In this document: piece by piece, positions 52,546-61,134 of the stretch
How the letters are laid out: each line of letters opens with the position of its first letter
Position numbering within the stretch: the first letter of the stretch is position 1
Assembly: GCA_000163695.1 (NCBI GenBank)
Contig: GG774889.1
Coordinates: forward strand, 812,515 to 876,514
DNA: 64,000 nucleotides
Reading direction: 5' to 3'
DNA from: Bacteroidetes oral taxon 274 str. F0058
GTDB lineage: Bacteria; Bacteroidota; Bacteroidia; Bacteroidales; Paludibacteraceae
Program-made: the position numbers and the translations under genes
The notes under the pieces: model-generated
The model's input: the letters and a program-made list of their open reading frames with translations, nothing else
The model's database searches: none
Told to the model about the DNA's origin: nothing

Positions 52546-54126
52546 ATGAGTGGTGCTAAGAATTGTCCGGAAACCCCGCGACAGAAGATGATAGCGATGA
52601 TGTATTTGGTACTGACAGCAATGTTGGCACTGAATGTATCGGCTGACATCTTGAAAGGGTTTACGCTGGTAAATAATGGATTGATTACTTCTATTCAGTC
52701 GGCAGATGACAGAAATAAATATCTTATGAAGTCATTTGAAGAATTGAATGCTCGCTATCCTGAGAAGATAGGAGAATGGCTTAAGAAGGCAAAAGAAGTG
52801 GAAGCCAAATCTAACGAACTGTTTGATTATATTCAGACGTTTAAGTACGAAATGGTGAAAATTGCCGACGGAAGCAGTGCTGATAAAAATGCTATCGATA
52901 TACGAAAGAAAGACGATACGAATGCCTCCGGAACTTATGGTATTGTACAAGGTCACGGTAAAGAGTTGAAAAACAGAATAGACGAATATCGCGAATTTCT
53001 GAAAAAAGTCTATGGTGGTAATAACAAAGAGAAAAATGCCGAGTACGACAAAGTCTTCTCTACAAAGCCTGTTGCAGGCTTGGATAAGGCACAGAAGACA
53101 GACTGGGTAAATGCTAACTTCGACTATATGCCTCTATCGGCTGTTGTGACTATGCTGTCTAAATATCAGACGGATATCCGTCAGGCTCAGACCGAAGTGA
53201 TACAATATCTGAAGAATCAGACAGATGCGGGCGACTATCGTGTAAACGAAATAGTAGCTGAGGTAATACCTGAATCTAAGACAGTTGTTTCGGGTGGTCA
53301 GTATAGAGCACGTATCATTCTTGCCGCAAGAGATACCAACGCGAAACCTCAGATATTTGTCAATGGTGCTCAAATAACGAACCCAGACGGTATATTTACC
53401 GCACCTGCCGGTTCTGTGGGACCTAAAGAAATAAACGGTAAGATAGTGCTCAAAGACCCTATTACGGGTGAACCTCGTGAATATATGGTAAAGAGCGACT
53501 ACTCCGTTATTGCCCCTGCTGCTACTATTGCTAATGAAGATATGAACGTGGTATATATGGGCTACACAAACAGATTGAGTGTGTCTGTACCGGGATTTTC
53601 TTCGGAACAACTCGTAGTTTCGGCAACCAATGCCCGTCTCGAAAGCAAAGGTGGAGGTAAATTCATTTGTCGTCCTTCGAGTTATGACAATGTGGTTGTA
53701 AGTGTTTTTGCTAAGGTAGAGGGTAAGAGCGTACCTATGGGTAGCGGTAAGTTCCGTGTAAGAGCTTTGCCAAACCCGACAGCTTTCTTACGTTTCAAAG
53801 ATGCCAACGGTAATATGGTTTTGTATAATCCTACTGTTAATAAAAATATCAAACTTACTCGTAAGAACTTGGCAGAAGCCGATATGGTAGCCGAATATGA
53901 GGACGGATTACTACAGGCTGCATTTAATATCTCCTCGTTTACTGTTAATATCTCCGATGGACGTGGTGGTTTTTCTCCGTCGCAGTCTAACGGTAAGAAC
54001 TTTTCCGATGCTCAAAAGAATAACTTCTTGAAAATAAAATCCGGAACATTCGTATATTTAGATAAGATTAAAGTTACGGGAGCAAAAACGGCAGAGTTGG
54101 CATTCCCGGTAATAGCAATACCTTGA
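52546..54126 (+). CDS. porM: PorM/GldM type IX secretion motor subunit
   Basis: The 526-residue protein starts with MSGAKNCPETPRQKMIAMMYLVLTAMLALNVSADILKGF, the conserved PorM N-terminus containing its single membrane span. The long periplasmic region has the expected domain series, with a helical part (about 50-220) and later beta domains (RARIILAARDTNAKPQI onward). PorM couples the PorL motor to the PorK/N ring in the periplasm. The gene follows porL by 58 bases. Confidence 0.95.
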   Translation: MSGAKNCPETPRQKMIAMMYLVLTAMLALNVSADILKGFTLVNNGLITSIQSADDRNKYLMKSFEELNARYPEKIGEWLKKAKEVEAKSNELFDYIQTFKYEMVKIADGSSADKNAIDIRKKDDTNASGTYGIVQGHGKELKNRIDEYREFLKKVYGGNNKEKNAEYDKVFSTKPVAGLDKAQKTDWVNANFDYMPLSAVVTMLSKYQTDIRQAQTEVIQYLKNQTDAGDYRVNEIVAEVIPESKTVVSGGQYRARIILAARDTNAKPQIFVNGAQITNPDGIFTAPAGSVGPKEINGKIVLKDPITGEPREYMVKSDYSVIAPAATIANEDMNVVYMGYTNRLSVSVPGFSSEQLVVSATNARLESKGGGKFICRPSSYDNVVVSVFAKVEGKSVPMGSGKFRVRALPNPTAFLRFKDANGNMVLYNPTVNKNIKLTRKNLAEADMVAEYEDGLLQAAFNISSFTVNISDGRGGFSPSQSNGKNFSDAQKNNFLKIKSGTFVYLDKIKVTGAKTAELAFPVIAIP

Positions 54127-54176
54127 TTTTGTTGAATATTATTTATATAAAAAATTAATAGAAAAAAATAAGTAAA

Positions 54177-55145
54177 ATGAAAAAGATAAAATTGTTTTTA
54201 ATAATGTTGTTGTCGGTTGTTGCGTACGGTATGAGTGCGCAAGATACGGATAGCGTTTATGTTGCTGTATTTGACTGGGACGAAAACGATCCTATTTATA
54301 ATACGCCGCAACAATACACTCCGCAGAGGACAACATCTCCGGATAGTGTTCAACGTCTGTTCGACGAAAACGGAGAACTTACCCGTATAAAAGTATCTCC
54401 CGAGGACGTAAAAAATAAGATAATCTCCCCCAATCCTCGTTACGACGATATAGTTTGGCAAAAGACCGTATTGAAAGTAGTTGATATGAGAGAATTGCAG
54501 AACAGACCTTTGTATTATCCTTGCGAAGATCTGACGCCAGAGACGAATAAGAATCTTTATTCTATCATTTTCTCTAATGTACTGGACGGCAGACTGCCTG
54601 CATACAAATCTAACGTGGTTTTCGACCAGACTTATTGTCCTCCGTTCACAGACGAGAATAGATTGGATGTAGAAGAATTCCTCAATGCCACTAACTTGCG
54701 TTATATGGGAGGCGAAGATACTTGGAGCAGAGTGAATTATCTGAATCCCGGTGTAGTTAAGTGTTACCTTAAGATAGCTTATTATTTCGATAAGTCGACG
54801 TCTACTTTCCACCAAAAAATATTGGCAGTAGGTCCTCTGTACGATGAAAACTACGGTAAAAGAGACGATATCCGTACAGCAGTATTTTTCTGGGTACCTT
54901 ACGAAAGGCTTCGTCCTTTCCTCCAAGAAGAGTTTGTGAGAATGAACAACAGAACAAATGTTGCTAAGGTATCATTCGACGAATTCTTGATGAGAGGTTA
55001 TTATAACAGCTATATTATCAAAGATTATGACGTAACCGGACAAGATATCGATAAAGGTCTTACAGACCCTCGTATGATTCGCCAAGAACAGCAGAGGGTA
55101 GAAGATTATATCCTGTCTGTAGAACAAGATTTGTGGGAATATTAA
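54177..55145 (+). CDS. porN: PorN/GldN type IX secretion protein
   Basis: The 322-residue protein has a signal peptide (MLLSVVAYGMSAQ) and the PorN pattern: DDIVWQKTVLKVVDMRELQNRPLYYP near residue 100, then LRYMGGEDTWSRVNYLNPGVVKCYLKI-type segments and VFFWVPYERLRPFLQEEFVRMNNRTNVAKVSFDEFLMRGYYNSYI. It forms the periplasmic ring with PorK. It ends the core porKLMN set, and the OmpA-like gene starts 61 bases later. Confidence 0.95.
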   Translation: MKKIKLFLIMLLSVVAYGMSAQDTDSVYVAVFDWDENDPIYNTPQQYTPQRTTSPDSVQRLFDENGELTRIKVSPEDVKNKIISPNPRYDDIVWQKTVLKVVDMRELQNRPLYYPCEDLTPETNKNLYSIIFSNVLDGRLPAYKSNVVFDQTYCPPFTDENRLDVEEFLNATNLRYMGGEDTWSRVNYLNPGVVKCYLKIAYYFDKSTSTFHQKILAVGPLYDENYGKRDDIRTAVFFWVPYERLRPFLQEEFVRMNNRTNVAKVSFDEFLMRGYYNSYIIKDYDVTGQDIDKGLTDPRMIRQEQQRVEDYILSVEQDLWEY

Positions 55146-55206
55146 TTTATTCCCCACAAATCTTTATTTAACAAAAACAATATTATTAGTTTAACATATA
55201 AAATAT

Positions 55207-57189
55207 ATGAGTCTTATGAAAAGAATATTATTATTGGTATTGGTAGTTGCCTTTTGCATACCGTTATTTGCTATGCAGGCTCCACCTAAAAAAGCAGAAA
55301 ATAAACAGATTACTGCAACTGAAAATACAGAAAACCTCAATAAAAAAAGTAATGCCAAAAAGACATCTACAAGAAGAAATAAATCAAAAGATATTTTGGC
55401 AAGTAATTCGAAACTTAACAGAAACAACAGGAAGTCTGTAAAAACGACTTCTATAAAAAAAGAAAAAAACTCTGTAAGCAGAGGTAGCGAGATTGGCGAC
55501 CGTATAAAGAGTCGTAATAAGGCAAGTCATTGGTCTATAATGGGTGCCGCAGGTGTTGGACTCTTAGATGGCGATAATACTAATGGGGCAAATAGCTACA
55601 AGTTTAATGGATTAATAAATGTCGAATACACAATTAATCCTGCTTGGGGTATATATGCAGAGTTCTTGTACAATCCTTATGAGGGTAGTTCGTTATATGT
55701 AAATCAGAACAATGCAGACCCTACGAAACAGATAGTTCCGGGCAAAGATGGATTGTATAACTACAAAGGAGTAAATCGTGAGATTACTTTGGGTGTATCT
55801 GTAAATGCCCTAAATTTGTTTTATAATTGCCGTCATCAGAAGTTTCAGTGGTATGTGAATGCAGGTGCAGGTATATCGTTGTTCGATATGACCTCACACA
55901 GCCTGTTTCCTAACAACAGCTTCCAAAACGATCAGTTGAACGTAGTGCCTACCAAATCGAAAACCCTTACCATTCCTATCGGTACTACATTGGAGTGGAA
56001 TGCAAGCAGTTGGCTTTCGGTGTTGGCTAACGTTCAGTATCGTTTCCACTCTGCCGATAATTACGATGCGTCTGTCATAGGTCGCAGAAACGACGGAACA
56101 GTATTCGCAGGTCTCGGTCTTCGCTGGAAAATCAATAGCTCGAAAGACCGCTCTCCGAAACACTACAGAGATATGGCGATGTGTCAGTTTGAGCCGAGTG
56201 TCGGAGAAGAACTCGTCAAACAGTCTACCAAAAAGGCTTTGGAAACAGAACCTGTCATAAAGGAACTCGAACAACAGGTAGAAAACCTCGAATTGCAGGT
56301 GAAAGCTTTGGAAAACGAGATACGTAAGACACGCAGTACAGATACTGACGCTTCGGTTAGTTTTGCCGAAAATCAGTCTGAAAAAGAACCTGAGAAGAAT
56401 GTAGAGGACGAGGGTTCTTCGAAAAAAACATCTAACAATAACCAAAATGAAGGCTGGGAGATAACCTGGAATATACCGGGTGTTAAAAATAATAACGTAA
56501 CTTCTGCCGACGAGGCAAAAGGAAGCAATACGACAGACGCAAAATCGACTTCTAAAACTTCTAAGACGAAAACAGGCAATAGAGCTAATAATGCAAACAG
56601 AAACACTTCGTCTAAAACGGCAAGCAAAAATACTACTACCGCCAAGAGTGCAGATGGTAAATTGACATTCGAGATGGAGTTGGTGGGAGACGAAACGGTC
56701 GAAGGTAATAACAATGCGACAACTAAGAAGGGAGTTGGTAGCAAGGCAGGCAATAGAGCAGCCAATACCGCCGCTAATAGTAATAATGCGAAAACTGCAA
56801 CCGCAGCTACAACTGCCAAGAAAAATAAAGGTAGTGTTATGCAGATATTCTACAATACTTCCAAGCATAATACTCAGGACGTAGACGAATCGGAAGGAGT
56901 ATTGGCAGAGGTTGCCCGTCGGTTGTCTGCAAACCCGAAGTTATTGATACAAATCAAAGCTTACGCTGATGAACAAGGCGACGATAAGGGGTTCGACAAT
57001 CAAAAACTTACTGACGTAAGGGCACAAGAGACCAAAGATATTTTGGTAAACAAGTACGGTGTGGACGAAAAACGTATTGTGCTCTGTAAAGGCTTTGGAT
57101 CAGTCAAAGGTGCTCCATCGATAGATTATCAACCAAACAGACGCACGGATATTTGCTTTGTACAGAAAATTGTTCAGAAACCCAAGTAA
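55207..57189 (+). CDS. OmpA-family protein next to the type IX secretion genes
   Basis: The 660-residue protein has a signal peptide (IPLFAMQ) and a basic Lys/Asn-rich segment. A beta-barrel-like domain (about 110-320, e.g. WSIMGAAGVGLLDG, INVEYTINPAWGIYAEFLYNP) is followed by a coiled coil (about 350-378, VIKELEQQVENLELQVKALE). A disordered Asn/Thr/Lys-rich linker (about 395-540) leads to a C-terminal OmpA domain (about 542-655, NTSKHNTQDVDESEGVLAEVARRL; NQKLTDVRAQETKDIL). The last domain should bind peptidoglycan. It is the last gene before a terminator, in line with the por genes. The link to secretion is an inference from position. Confidence 0.85.
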   Translation: MSLMKRILLLVLVVAFCIPLFAMQAPPKKAENKQITATENTENLNKKSNAKKTSTRRNKSKDILASNSKLNRNNRKSVKTTSIKKEKNSVSRGSEIGDRIKSRNKASHWSIMGAAGVGLLDGDNTNGANSYKFNGLINVEYTINPAWGIYAEFLYNPYEGSSLYVNQNNADPTKQIVPGKDGLYNYKGVNREITLGVSVNALNLFYNCRHQKFQWYVNAGAGISLFDMTSHSLFPNNSFQNDQLNVVPTKSKTLTIPIGTTLEWNASSWLSVLANVQYRFHSADNYDASVIGRRNDGTVFAGLGLRWKINSSKDRSPKHYRDMAMCQFEPSVGEELVKQSTKKALETEPVIKELEQQVENLELQVKALENEIRKTRSTDTDASVSFAENQSEKEPEKNVEDEGSSKKTSNNNQNEGWEITWNIPGVKNNNVTSADEAKGSNTTDAKSTSKTSKTKTGNRANNANRNTSSKTASKNTTTAKSADGKLTFEMELVGDETVEGNNNATTKKGVGSKAGNRAANTAANSNNAKTATAATTAKKNKGSVMQIFYNTSKHNTQDVDESEGVLAEVARRLSANPKLLIQIKAYADEQGDDKGFDNQKLTDVRAQETKDILVNKYGVDEKRIVLCKGFGSVKGAPSIDYQPNRRTDICFVQKIVQKPK

Positions 57190-57260
57190 CGAACGATATT
57201 TGATTTTTTATATGTTATAAGTATTGTTGATCATATACTTGTCGGTATTTACGTTTTATG

Positions 57261-57302
57261 AAAGAGACGCTAACCCATTGATTATGGCTGCGTCTCTTTT
57301 TT
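57261..57302 (+). terminator. terminator after the por/OmpA genes
   Basis: AAAGAGACGC (57261-57270) and GCGTCTCTTT (57290-57299) form a perfect 10-bp stem with a 19-base loop, followed by TTTT. It lies 72 bases after the stop. Confidence 0.8.
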
Positions 57303-57430
57303 AATAAATTATATTGTATATCGACTCAGGAAAAACTTTTACTCTAACTATATGGATAAGAAAGTAATAGTTGCCTGCAAGGAAAAATCATTATAGAGTT
57401 GCTATGTTATGATATTTAAACGTCATCGCT

Positions 57431-58687
57431 CTACGATGATTTGTTGTTATTAATGTTTTCAGGGGCGTTCTCTCTATTTTGTTGAGAGTTGTTTTTCTTT
57501 TTGTCGTTTTTTCTACTCTCTTTATTATCGTTGTTCCCCTTGTTTTCGTCAGCGTTTTTGTTGTTTTTCCCTATTTTGCCGTTATTCTTATTTCCTTTGT
57601 TACGCCCGTTTTTTTTGCGTTTGTCTTTGTCGAAACGAGTGAGGCTGTCTTGCCCGACTACATTTTTGTAATCTATGCCGGTTTTTTCGCTCTCTTTTTG
57701 GGTCAGTGACGGTACTTTTTCTCCTCTCTTGTTTATTGATATTATCTCATTAACTCTCGATACCGGTATGGAGGTGAGGTTTGCGTTAGAGTTCGGCGAG
57801 GACGAGAAAGTCATTATCCCGTTGAATATATCTGTCTTGATATGATAAAAATCGCCTTCCATGGTGTTTAGTACTGTGCTATGAGGCGGCAAATTTTTTA
57901 TTGCGTCCTTGTATGCGGGAACTTCGTAGTTTACGCAGCACTTGATTTTAGCACACTGTCCTGCGAGTTTTAGAGGATTGGTCGATATGTTCTGTATACG
58001 AGCGGCACTCGTAGATACGGTGATGAAATTATTATGCCAAGTAGCACAGCAAAGTTCTCTGCCACACGGTCCTATACCTCCTATTCTACCTGCTTCTTGG
58101 CGAGAGCCAATCTGTCTCATTTCTATGCGTGTCCTGAAAATATCGGCTAATACTTTTATTAGCTGACGGAAATCGACGCGTCCATCAGCGATATAGTAGA
58201 AGATAGCTTTATTGCCGTCGGCTTGGTACTCTACATCACTGATCTTCATATCCAGATGCAGCTCTTGTGTTACTTGCCGGGCACGTATCATAGCGCTATA
58301 TTCCTTTGCTTTGAACTCCTCATATTTTTCTAAATCGGACTGTCTGGCTTTACGGTATATGCGTTTTACTTCATAACGCTCCATATTTATATGGTTTTTC
58401 TTTATTTGGAGTAAAACGAGCCTGCCTGTGAGGGTAACCACGCCCACATCGTGTCCGGGAGAAGCCTCTACTGCCACCCAGTCGCCCTTGGATAATATTA
58501 TATCATTGCTATTTATGAAATAGCCTTTGTGCGTATTTTTAAACTGAACCTCTACCAGCTTACTCTCTTGCTGTGTTTCGGGCAAATCGGCAAGCCAATT
58601 GACGACAGGCAGTTTCTGATTGGTATTACCTTTGAAGCCTGCGACTCCCGGGTTACTTGTTCCTTGATTTAATATATATTGTTGCAT
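57431..58687 (-). CDS. RicT/PSP1-family protein with basic tail
   Basis: The 418-residue protein has a PSP1-type domain (about 45-300). Cysteine motifs are GPCGRELCCATW and GQCAKIKCCVNYE (about residues 215 and 245). In Bacillus, RicT (YaaT) forms an iron-sulfur complex that helps RNase Y process mRNA and supports sporulation. In Bacteroidota it may act in translation or RNA metabolism. The tail (about 320-418) is Lys/Asn-rich and disordered (DKRKKNGRNKGNKNNGK). It is encoded leftward from a promoter at 58734-58741. Confidence 0.85.
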   Translation of the reverse strand: MQQYILNQGTSNPGVAGFKGNTNQKLPVVNWLADLPETQQESKLVEVQFKNTHKGYFINSNDIILSKGDWVAVEASPGHDVGVVTLTGRLVLLQIKKNHINMERYEVKRIYRKARQSDLEKYEEFKAKEYSAMIRARQVTQELHLDMKISDVEYQADGNKAIFYYIADGRVDFRQLIKVLADIFRTRIEMRQIGSRQEAGRIGGIGPCGRELCCATWHNNFITVSTSAARIQNISTNPLKLAGQCAKIKCCVNYEVPAYKDAIKNLPPHSTVLNTMEGDFYHIKTDIFNGIMTFSSSPNSNANLTSIPVSRVNEIISINKRGEKVPSLTQKESEKTGIDYKNVVGQDSLTRFDKDKRKKNGRNKGNKNNGKIGKNNKNADENKGNNDNKESRKNDKKKNNSQQNRENAPENINNNKSS

Positions 58688-58709
58688 TATTTACTGATTA
58701 TTTATTAGG

Positions 58710-58731
58710 ATTCTTCGGAAATACGAAGAAT
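58710..58731 (-). promoter_or_regulatory. inverted repeat in the ricT-like leader
   Basis: ATTCTTCG (58710-58717) and CGAAGAAT (58724-58731) are exact inverted copies around a 6-base spacer. They lie just downstream of the leftward -7 box, within the likely 5' leader of the ricT-like gene. No T-run follows, so it is not a terminator. Confidence 0.6.
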
Positions 58732-58733
58732 TG

Positions 58734-58741
58734 CAAAGGTA
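58734..58741 (-). promoter_or_regulatory. -7 box of the ricT-like gene
   Basis: On the minus strand this is TACCTTTG followed by CAAT, matching TAnnTTTG. It is about 50 bases upstream of the start codon. Confidence 0.6.
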
Positions 58742-58794
58742 CTAAATTTCTGATATTTTTTATGTTGTAATGGGTCGGTTTTACAAATTTTTAT

Positions 58795-58802
58795 TACCTT
58801 TG
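58795..58802 (+). promoter_or_regulatory. -7 box of ssrA
   Basis: TACCTTTG matches TAnnTTTG and ends 27 bases before the tmRNA 5' end at 58829. No -33 element of good spacing is seen. Confidence 0.55.
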
Positions 58803-58828
58803 TACTCTAATTGGTTTTACAAGCAATT

Positions 58829-59224
58829 GGGGCTGTTTGGTTTTGACAGCAAGCAGAAGAGGTATGTAAGCATGCAGTGCGTTGTTGGGTAGCACTATAA
58901 ACACACACGACGAACTATAACTGGCGAAAATAATTACGCTCTCGCTGCTTAAACGGAAGTATAGTACTTTAAGCTTAATTACGGCACAGGTGCTGTAACG
59001 AGACATCTCTCAAATGCCGTTCTCTGAGGCGGTTTGGCAAAGAGGTGTGGGGAATATCGGAGATAGAGGGCGACGTGCTGCGAGGCGACCTCGAAGTTTT
59101 AGCAGATAAGGTATCGGTTGGTGGCTTCGGTCTTGCCGATACACGAAAATCTCAGGCGAAGATAAGCATGTAGAAAGCATATTGCTTCCTTGTTTGGACA
59201 CGGGTTCGACTCCCGTCAGCTCCA
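58829..59224 (+). ncRNA. ssrA: transfer-messenger RNA (tmRNA)
   Basis: The 5' end GGGGCTG pairs with the 3' end CAGCTCC (one G-T wobble), with discriminator A at 59224. The 3' T-arm is CGGG-TTCGACT-CCCG. The tag reading frame is at 58923-58952: GGC GAA AAT AAT TAC GCT CTC GCT GCT TAA, encoding GENNYALAA after the charged Ala. The tag matches what I recall for Porphyromonas-type bacteria (Bacteroides have GETNYALAA). CCA is not encoded. tmRNA rescues stalled ribosomes. The 3' end also marks the left boundary of the small island. Confidence 0.96.
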
Positions 59225-59225
59225 C
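59203..59225 (+). mobile_element. left attachment-like site in the ssrA 3' end
   Basis: GGTTCGACTCCCGT-C-AGCTCCAC ends the tmRNA. The same 22 bases, without the central C, recur at 62125-62146. The 3' end of ssrA is a known integration target for genomic islands, because insertion can preserve the gene. Confidence 0.65.
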
Positions 59226-59307
59226 TAAGGGGGATTGGTTTTCTTTTGATTTCGTTTTATAACCAGCCTCTTACTTATATTAATTTGTACTAAGTTGTGC
59301 CGTTTTT

Positions 59308-59502
59308 TTATACCAAAATGGCTATGGGCATAAAAATCGGTAGGAACGTAAACGCTTCATTAAACATACGGTATACCTCATCATAGTCGCCGCGCTCCCA
59401 AGCTTCCTCTATCGGTTTGCGGGCGTTTTCTATCACCTCGTTCGGTAGGTAGGCAGCTCCGCCTTATTATAGCATCACTTTGCTGTTCGACGAAAACAAC
59501 AT
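59308..59502 (-). pseudogene. decayed reading frame in the ssrA island
   Basis: On the minus strand a frame starting at ATG 59502 reads MLFSSNSKVML, then two consecutive TAA codons, and continues in the same frame as GGAAYLPNEVIENARKPIEE with a conserved-looking acidic/aromatic tail AWERGDYDEVYRMFNEAFTFLPI, ending at TAA 59308. The clean peptide after the stops is typical of a once-functional protein. I do not recognise the family. The stops could also reflect a short indel near 59464-59469. Confidence 0.5.
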
Positions 59503-59543
59503 CTGCCTTTGTGTAAATAATGAAATATCGGCGTAAAGGCTAT

Positions 59544-59575
59544 GAAAAAGGGGGTAACAACACCCCCTTTTTGTT
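59544..59575 (-). terminator. bidirectional terminator after the island lipoprotein
   Basis: AAAAAGGGGGT and ACCCCCTTTTT form an 11-bp stem around AACAAC. It lies 28 bases after the leftward lipoprotein stop and can work in either direction. Confidence 0.8.
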
Positions 59576-59602
59576 TTATCTCACAATGGATGCTCTACTT
59601 TT

Positions 59603-60025
59603 TCACTGCTTCTTACATCTGATTCTAATTGAAGAAGTACTTCCTGTTTGATACACCTTTAACTCGCACTCTTTACCTGATAGGGAGAGTACATCATATT
59701 TCAGAAATTCTTGCCCTTCGACATAACAAGTAATAGTCTTTCCTTGTGCCTTGTAAGTACCCTTGCCTGTCCCGAAAGCTCCATGTCCCGAGTATGTGCC
59801 ATCGGCGTTAAAAGTAGCGTATGTCGGTTTGAATACCTTTTCCGCTATTGGTGTCGTTACGTCAAACATTGTCCCATCTTTTTGCTCAACGTGCGTAACT
59901 CGCCAAGTTCCATAAAGGGTCTCAATAGGATAATCAAATCCATTCTTTTTTTTATCTTTTGAACACCCGCCTAATGTGATAACAAGCCCAACGAGGGCGA
60001 TAAATGTAAATAGTGAATTTTTCAT
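59603..60025 (-). CDS. small lipocalin-like lipoprotein (island cargo)
   Basis: The 140-residue protein has a lipoprotein signal (LVGLVITLGGCSKDKKK, Cys21). The mature part is beta-rich, with ETLYGTWRVTHVEQKDGTMF, YATFNADGTYSGHGAFGTG and GKTITCYVEGQEFLKYDVLSL. These are the motifs of lipocalin-like/DUF4923-type small lipoproteins in Bacteroidota. The function is unknown. Its promoter is a TATCTTTG box at 60052-60059 on the minus strand, and a terminator follows, so it is a self-contained unit inside the island. Confidence 0.75.
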   Translation of the reverse strand: MKNSLFTFIALVGLVITLGGCSKDKKKNGFDYPIETLYGTWRVTHVEQKDGTMFDVTTPIAEKVFKPTYATFNADGTYSGHGAFGTGKGTYKAQGKTITCYVEGQEFLKYDVLSLSGKECELKVYQTGSTSSIRIRCKKQ

Positions 60026-60271
60026 TGCTTTTTTTAATTAAAATTATGTTGCAAAGATACAACTTTTTTCCAAAAAATTTTGCCATATCAAGTCTCTTTT
60101 GTGCTTTTGCACTGCTAATATTTCAACGGGTAGGTATGTGCTGAGCTATGGCATGCCCAAAAACGCTGCTATCAAATAGGTTTTCGCCTAAGATAGAACG
60201 AGGTTGCAGAGCTTATTTTTAATATAAACGAATACCGCAAAGTACAAAAAAACAGATAAAATATTCAATTT
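60026..60271. other. non-coding stretch ahead of the IS1595 remnant
   Basis: It contains the -7 box (TATCTTTG on the minus strand, 60052-60059) of the lipoprotein gene. I see no supported reading frame or repeat in the remainder. Confidence 0.5.
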
Positions 60272-61011
60272 GGTTTAAGATTGGTTAAGTAAAGATTATC
60301 TTTGCATAATGTAATTAAAGAACAATGATTAATAAATAATCTTTTCGAGGCAAGATTTGAGAAGAAAAATTTAGAATGATAGTACGTCTTTTTTGCCTTG
60401 GTATTGAGGCAAAAAAGAGTGCGGAATTGACAAATCTCAATTGTAGTACTGTGAACAATATTTATCGTAAATTACGAGAGCGTATAGCCGAATTATGCGA
60501 GGCGGAAAGCCCATTTACAAACGGAGAAATCGAGTTGGACGAAAGTTATTTCGGGGCACGTCGAGTACGAGGCATAAGAGGTCGCAGAGCACGAGGGAAA
60601 ACATCAGTTTTAGGTATTCTTAAGAGAGGAGACAAGGTCTATACTCAAATAGTCAAAAACTGTTCTATATCAGAACTATTACCTATAATTAAAGGAAGAA
60701 CCGACACTGGTGCAATTATCTATTCAGACGGATTTAAAAGCTATGATGGGCTTGTCAATTACGGCTATAAGAGGCATTACAGAGTCAAACACGGAGAGAA
60801 TGAATTTGCTTTGGGACATAATCATATCAATGGAATAGAGAACTTTTGGGGGCTTTGCAAAGTACGATTGGCAAAGTTCAGAAGAGTGCACAGACATACT
60901 TTTTATCTACATATTAAGGAGTGTTAGTTTAGGTACAATTACATAAATCAAAATTTATACTTAACTTTGCTCAAAAATTTGAGAAAACACAAACTTAACT
61001 AATCTTGAACC
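60272..61011 (+). mobile_element. IS1595-family insertion element remnant
   Basis: The ends carry 19-base inverted repeats: GGTTTAAGATTGGTTAAGT at 60272-60290, and ACTTAACTAATCTTGAACC at 60993-61011. They match with two differences. The 740-bp size fits compact IS1595 relatives (IS1016 group). The transposase frame inside is broken by in-frame stops, and its distal stop lies within the right repeat. No flanking 8-bp target duplication is evident, so the copy has probably been resident for some time. Confidence 0.75.
60325..61002 (+). pseudogene. IS1595-family transposase, two nonsense mutations
   Basis: The open part (60376-60927) encodes RLFCLGIEAKKSAELTNLN (helix-turn-helix) and the DDE-type core. 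Core motifs include IELDESYFGARR, VLGILKRGDKVYTQIV, YSDGFKSYDGL and the end of the catalytic domain (HNHINGIENFWGLCKVRLAKF). The family normally continues after KEC with EFRYN-. Here TAG at 60925-60927 replaces that Glu codon, and the frame continues as FRYNYINQNLY to a stop at 61000. Upstream, SFRGKI-stop-EEKFRMIV (TGA 60358-60360) suggests a second nonsense mutation. The enzyme is therefore very likely inactive. Confidence 0.75.
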
Positions 61012-61134
61012 ATAAATTATATAAAATGTACCTTGTTCATCGATGCGGAATACTTATTTGGTTCTTGGTTGTGTGGGCAAGAAAAATGTAGGGACAATGT
61101 TTTTAAATACTAATTCTAAAAGATAAAATACGAG

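Noticed and set aside
55894..56868. Long minus-strand frame opposite the OmpA-like gene
   Set aside because: It is an antisense shadow of an Asn/Lys/Thr-rich gene. Its residue use is abnormal (Cys- and Phe-rich) and there is no start signal.
59010..59225. Minus-strand frame inside ssrA
   Set aside because: It lies fully within the tmRNA, and the RNA structure explains the sequence.
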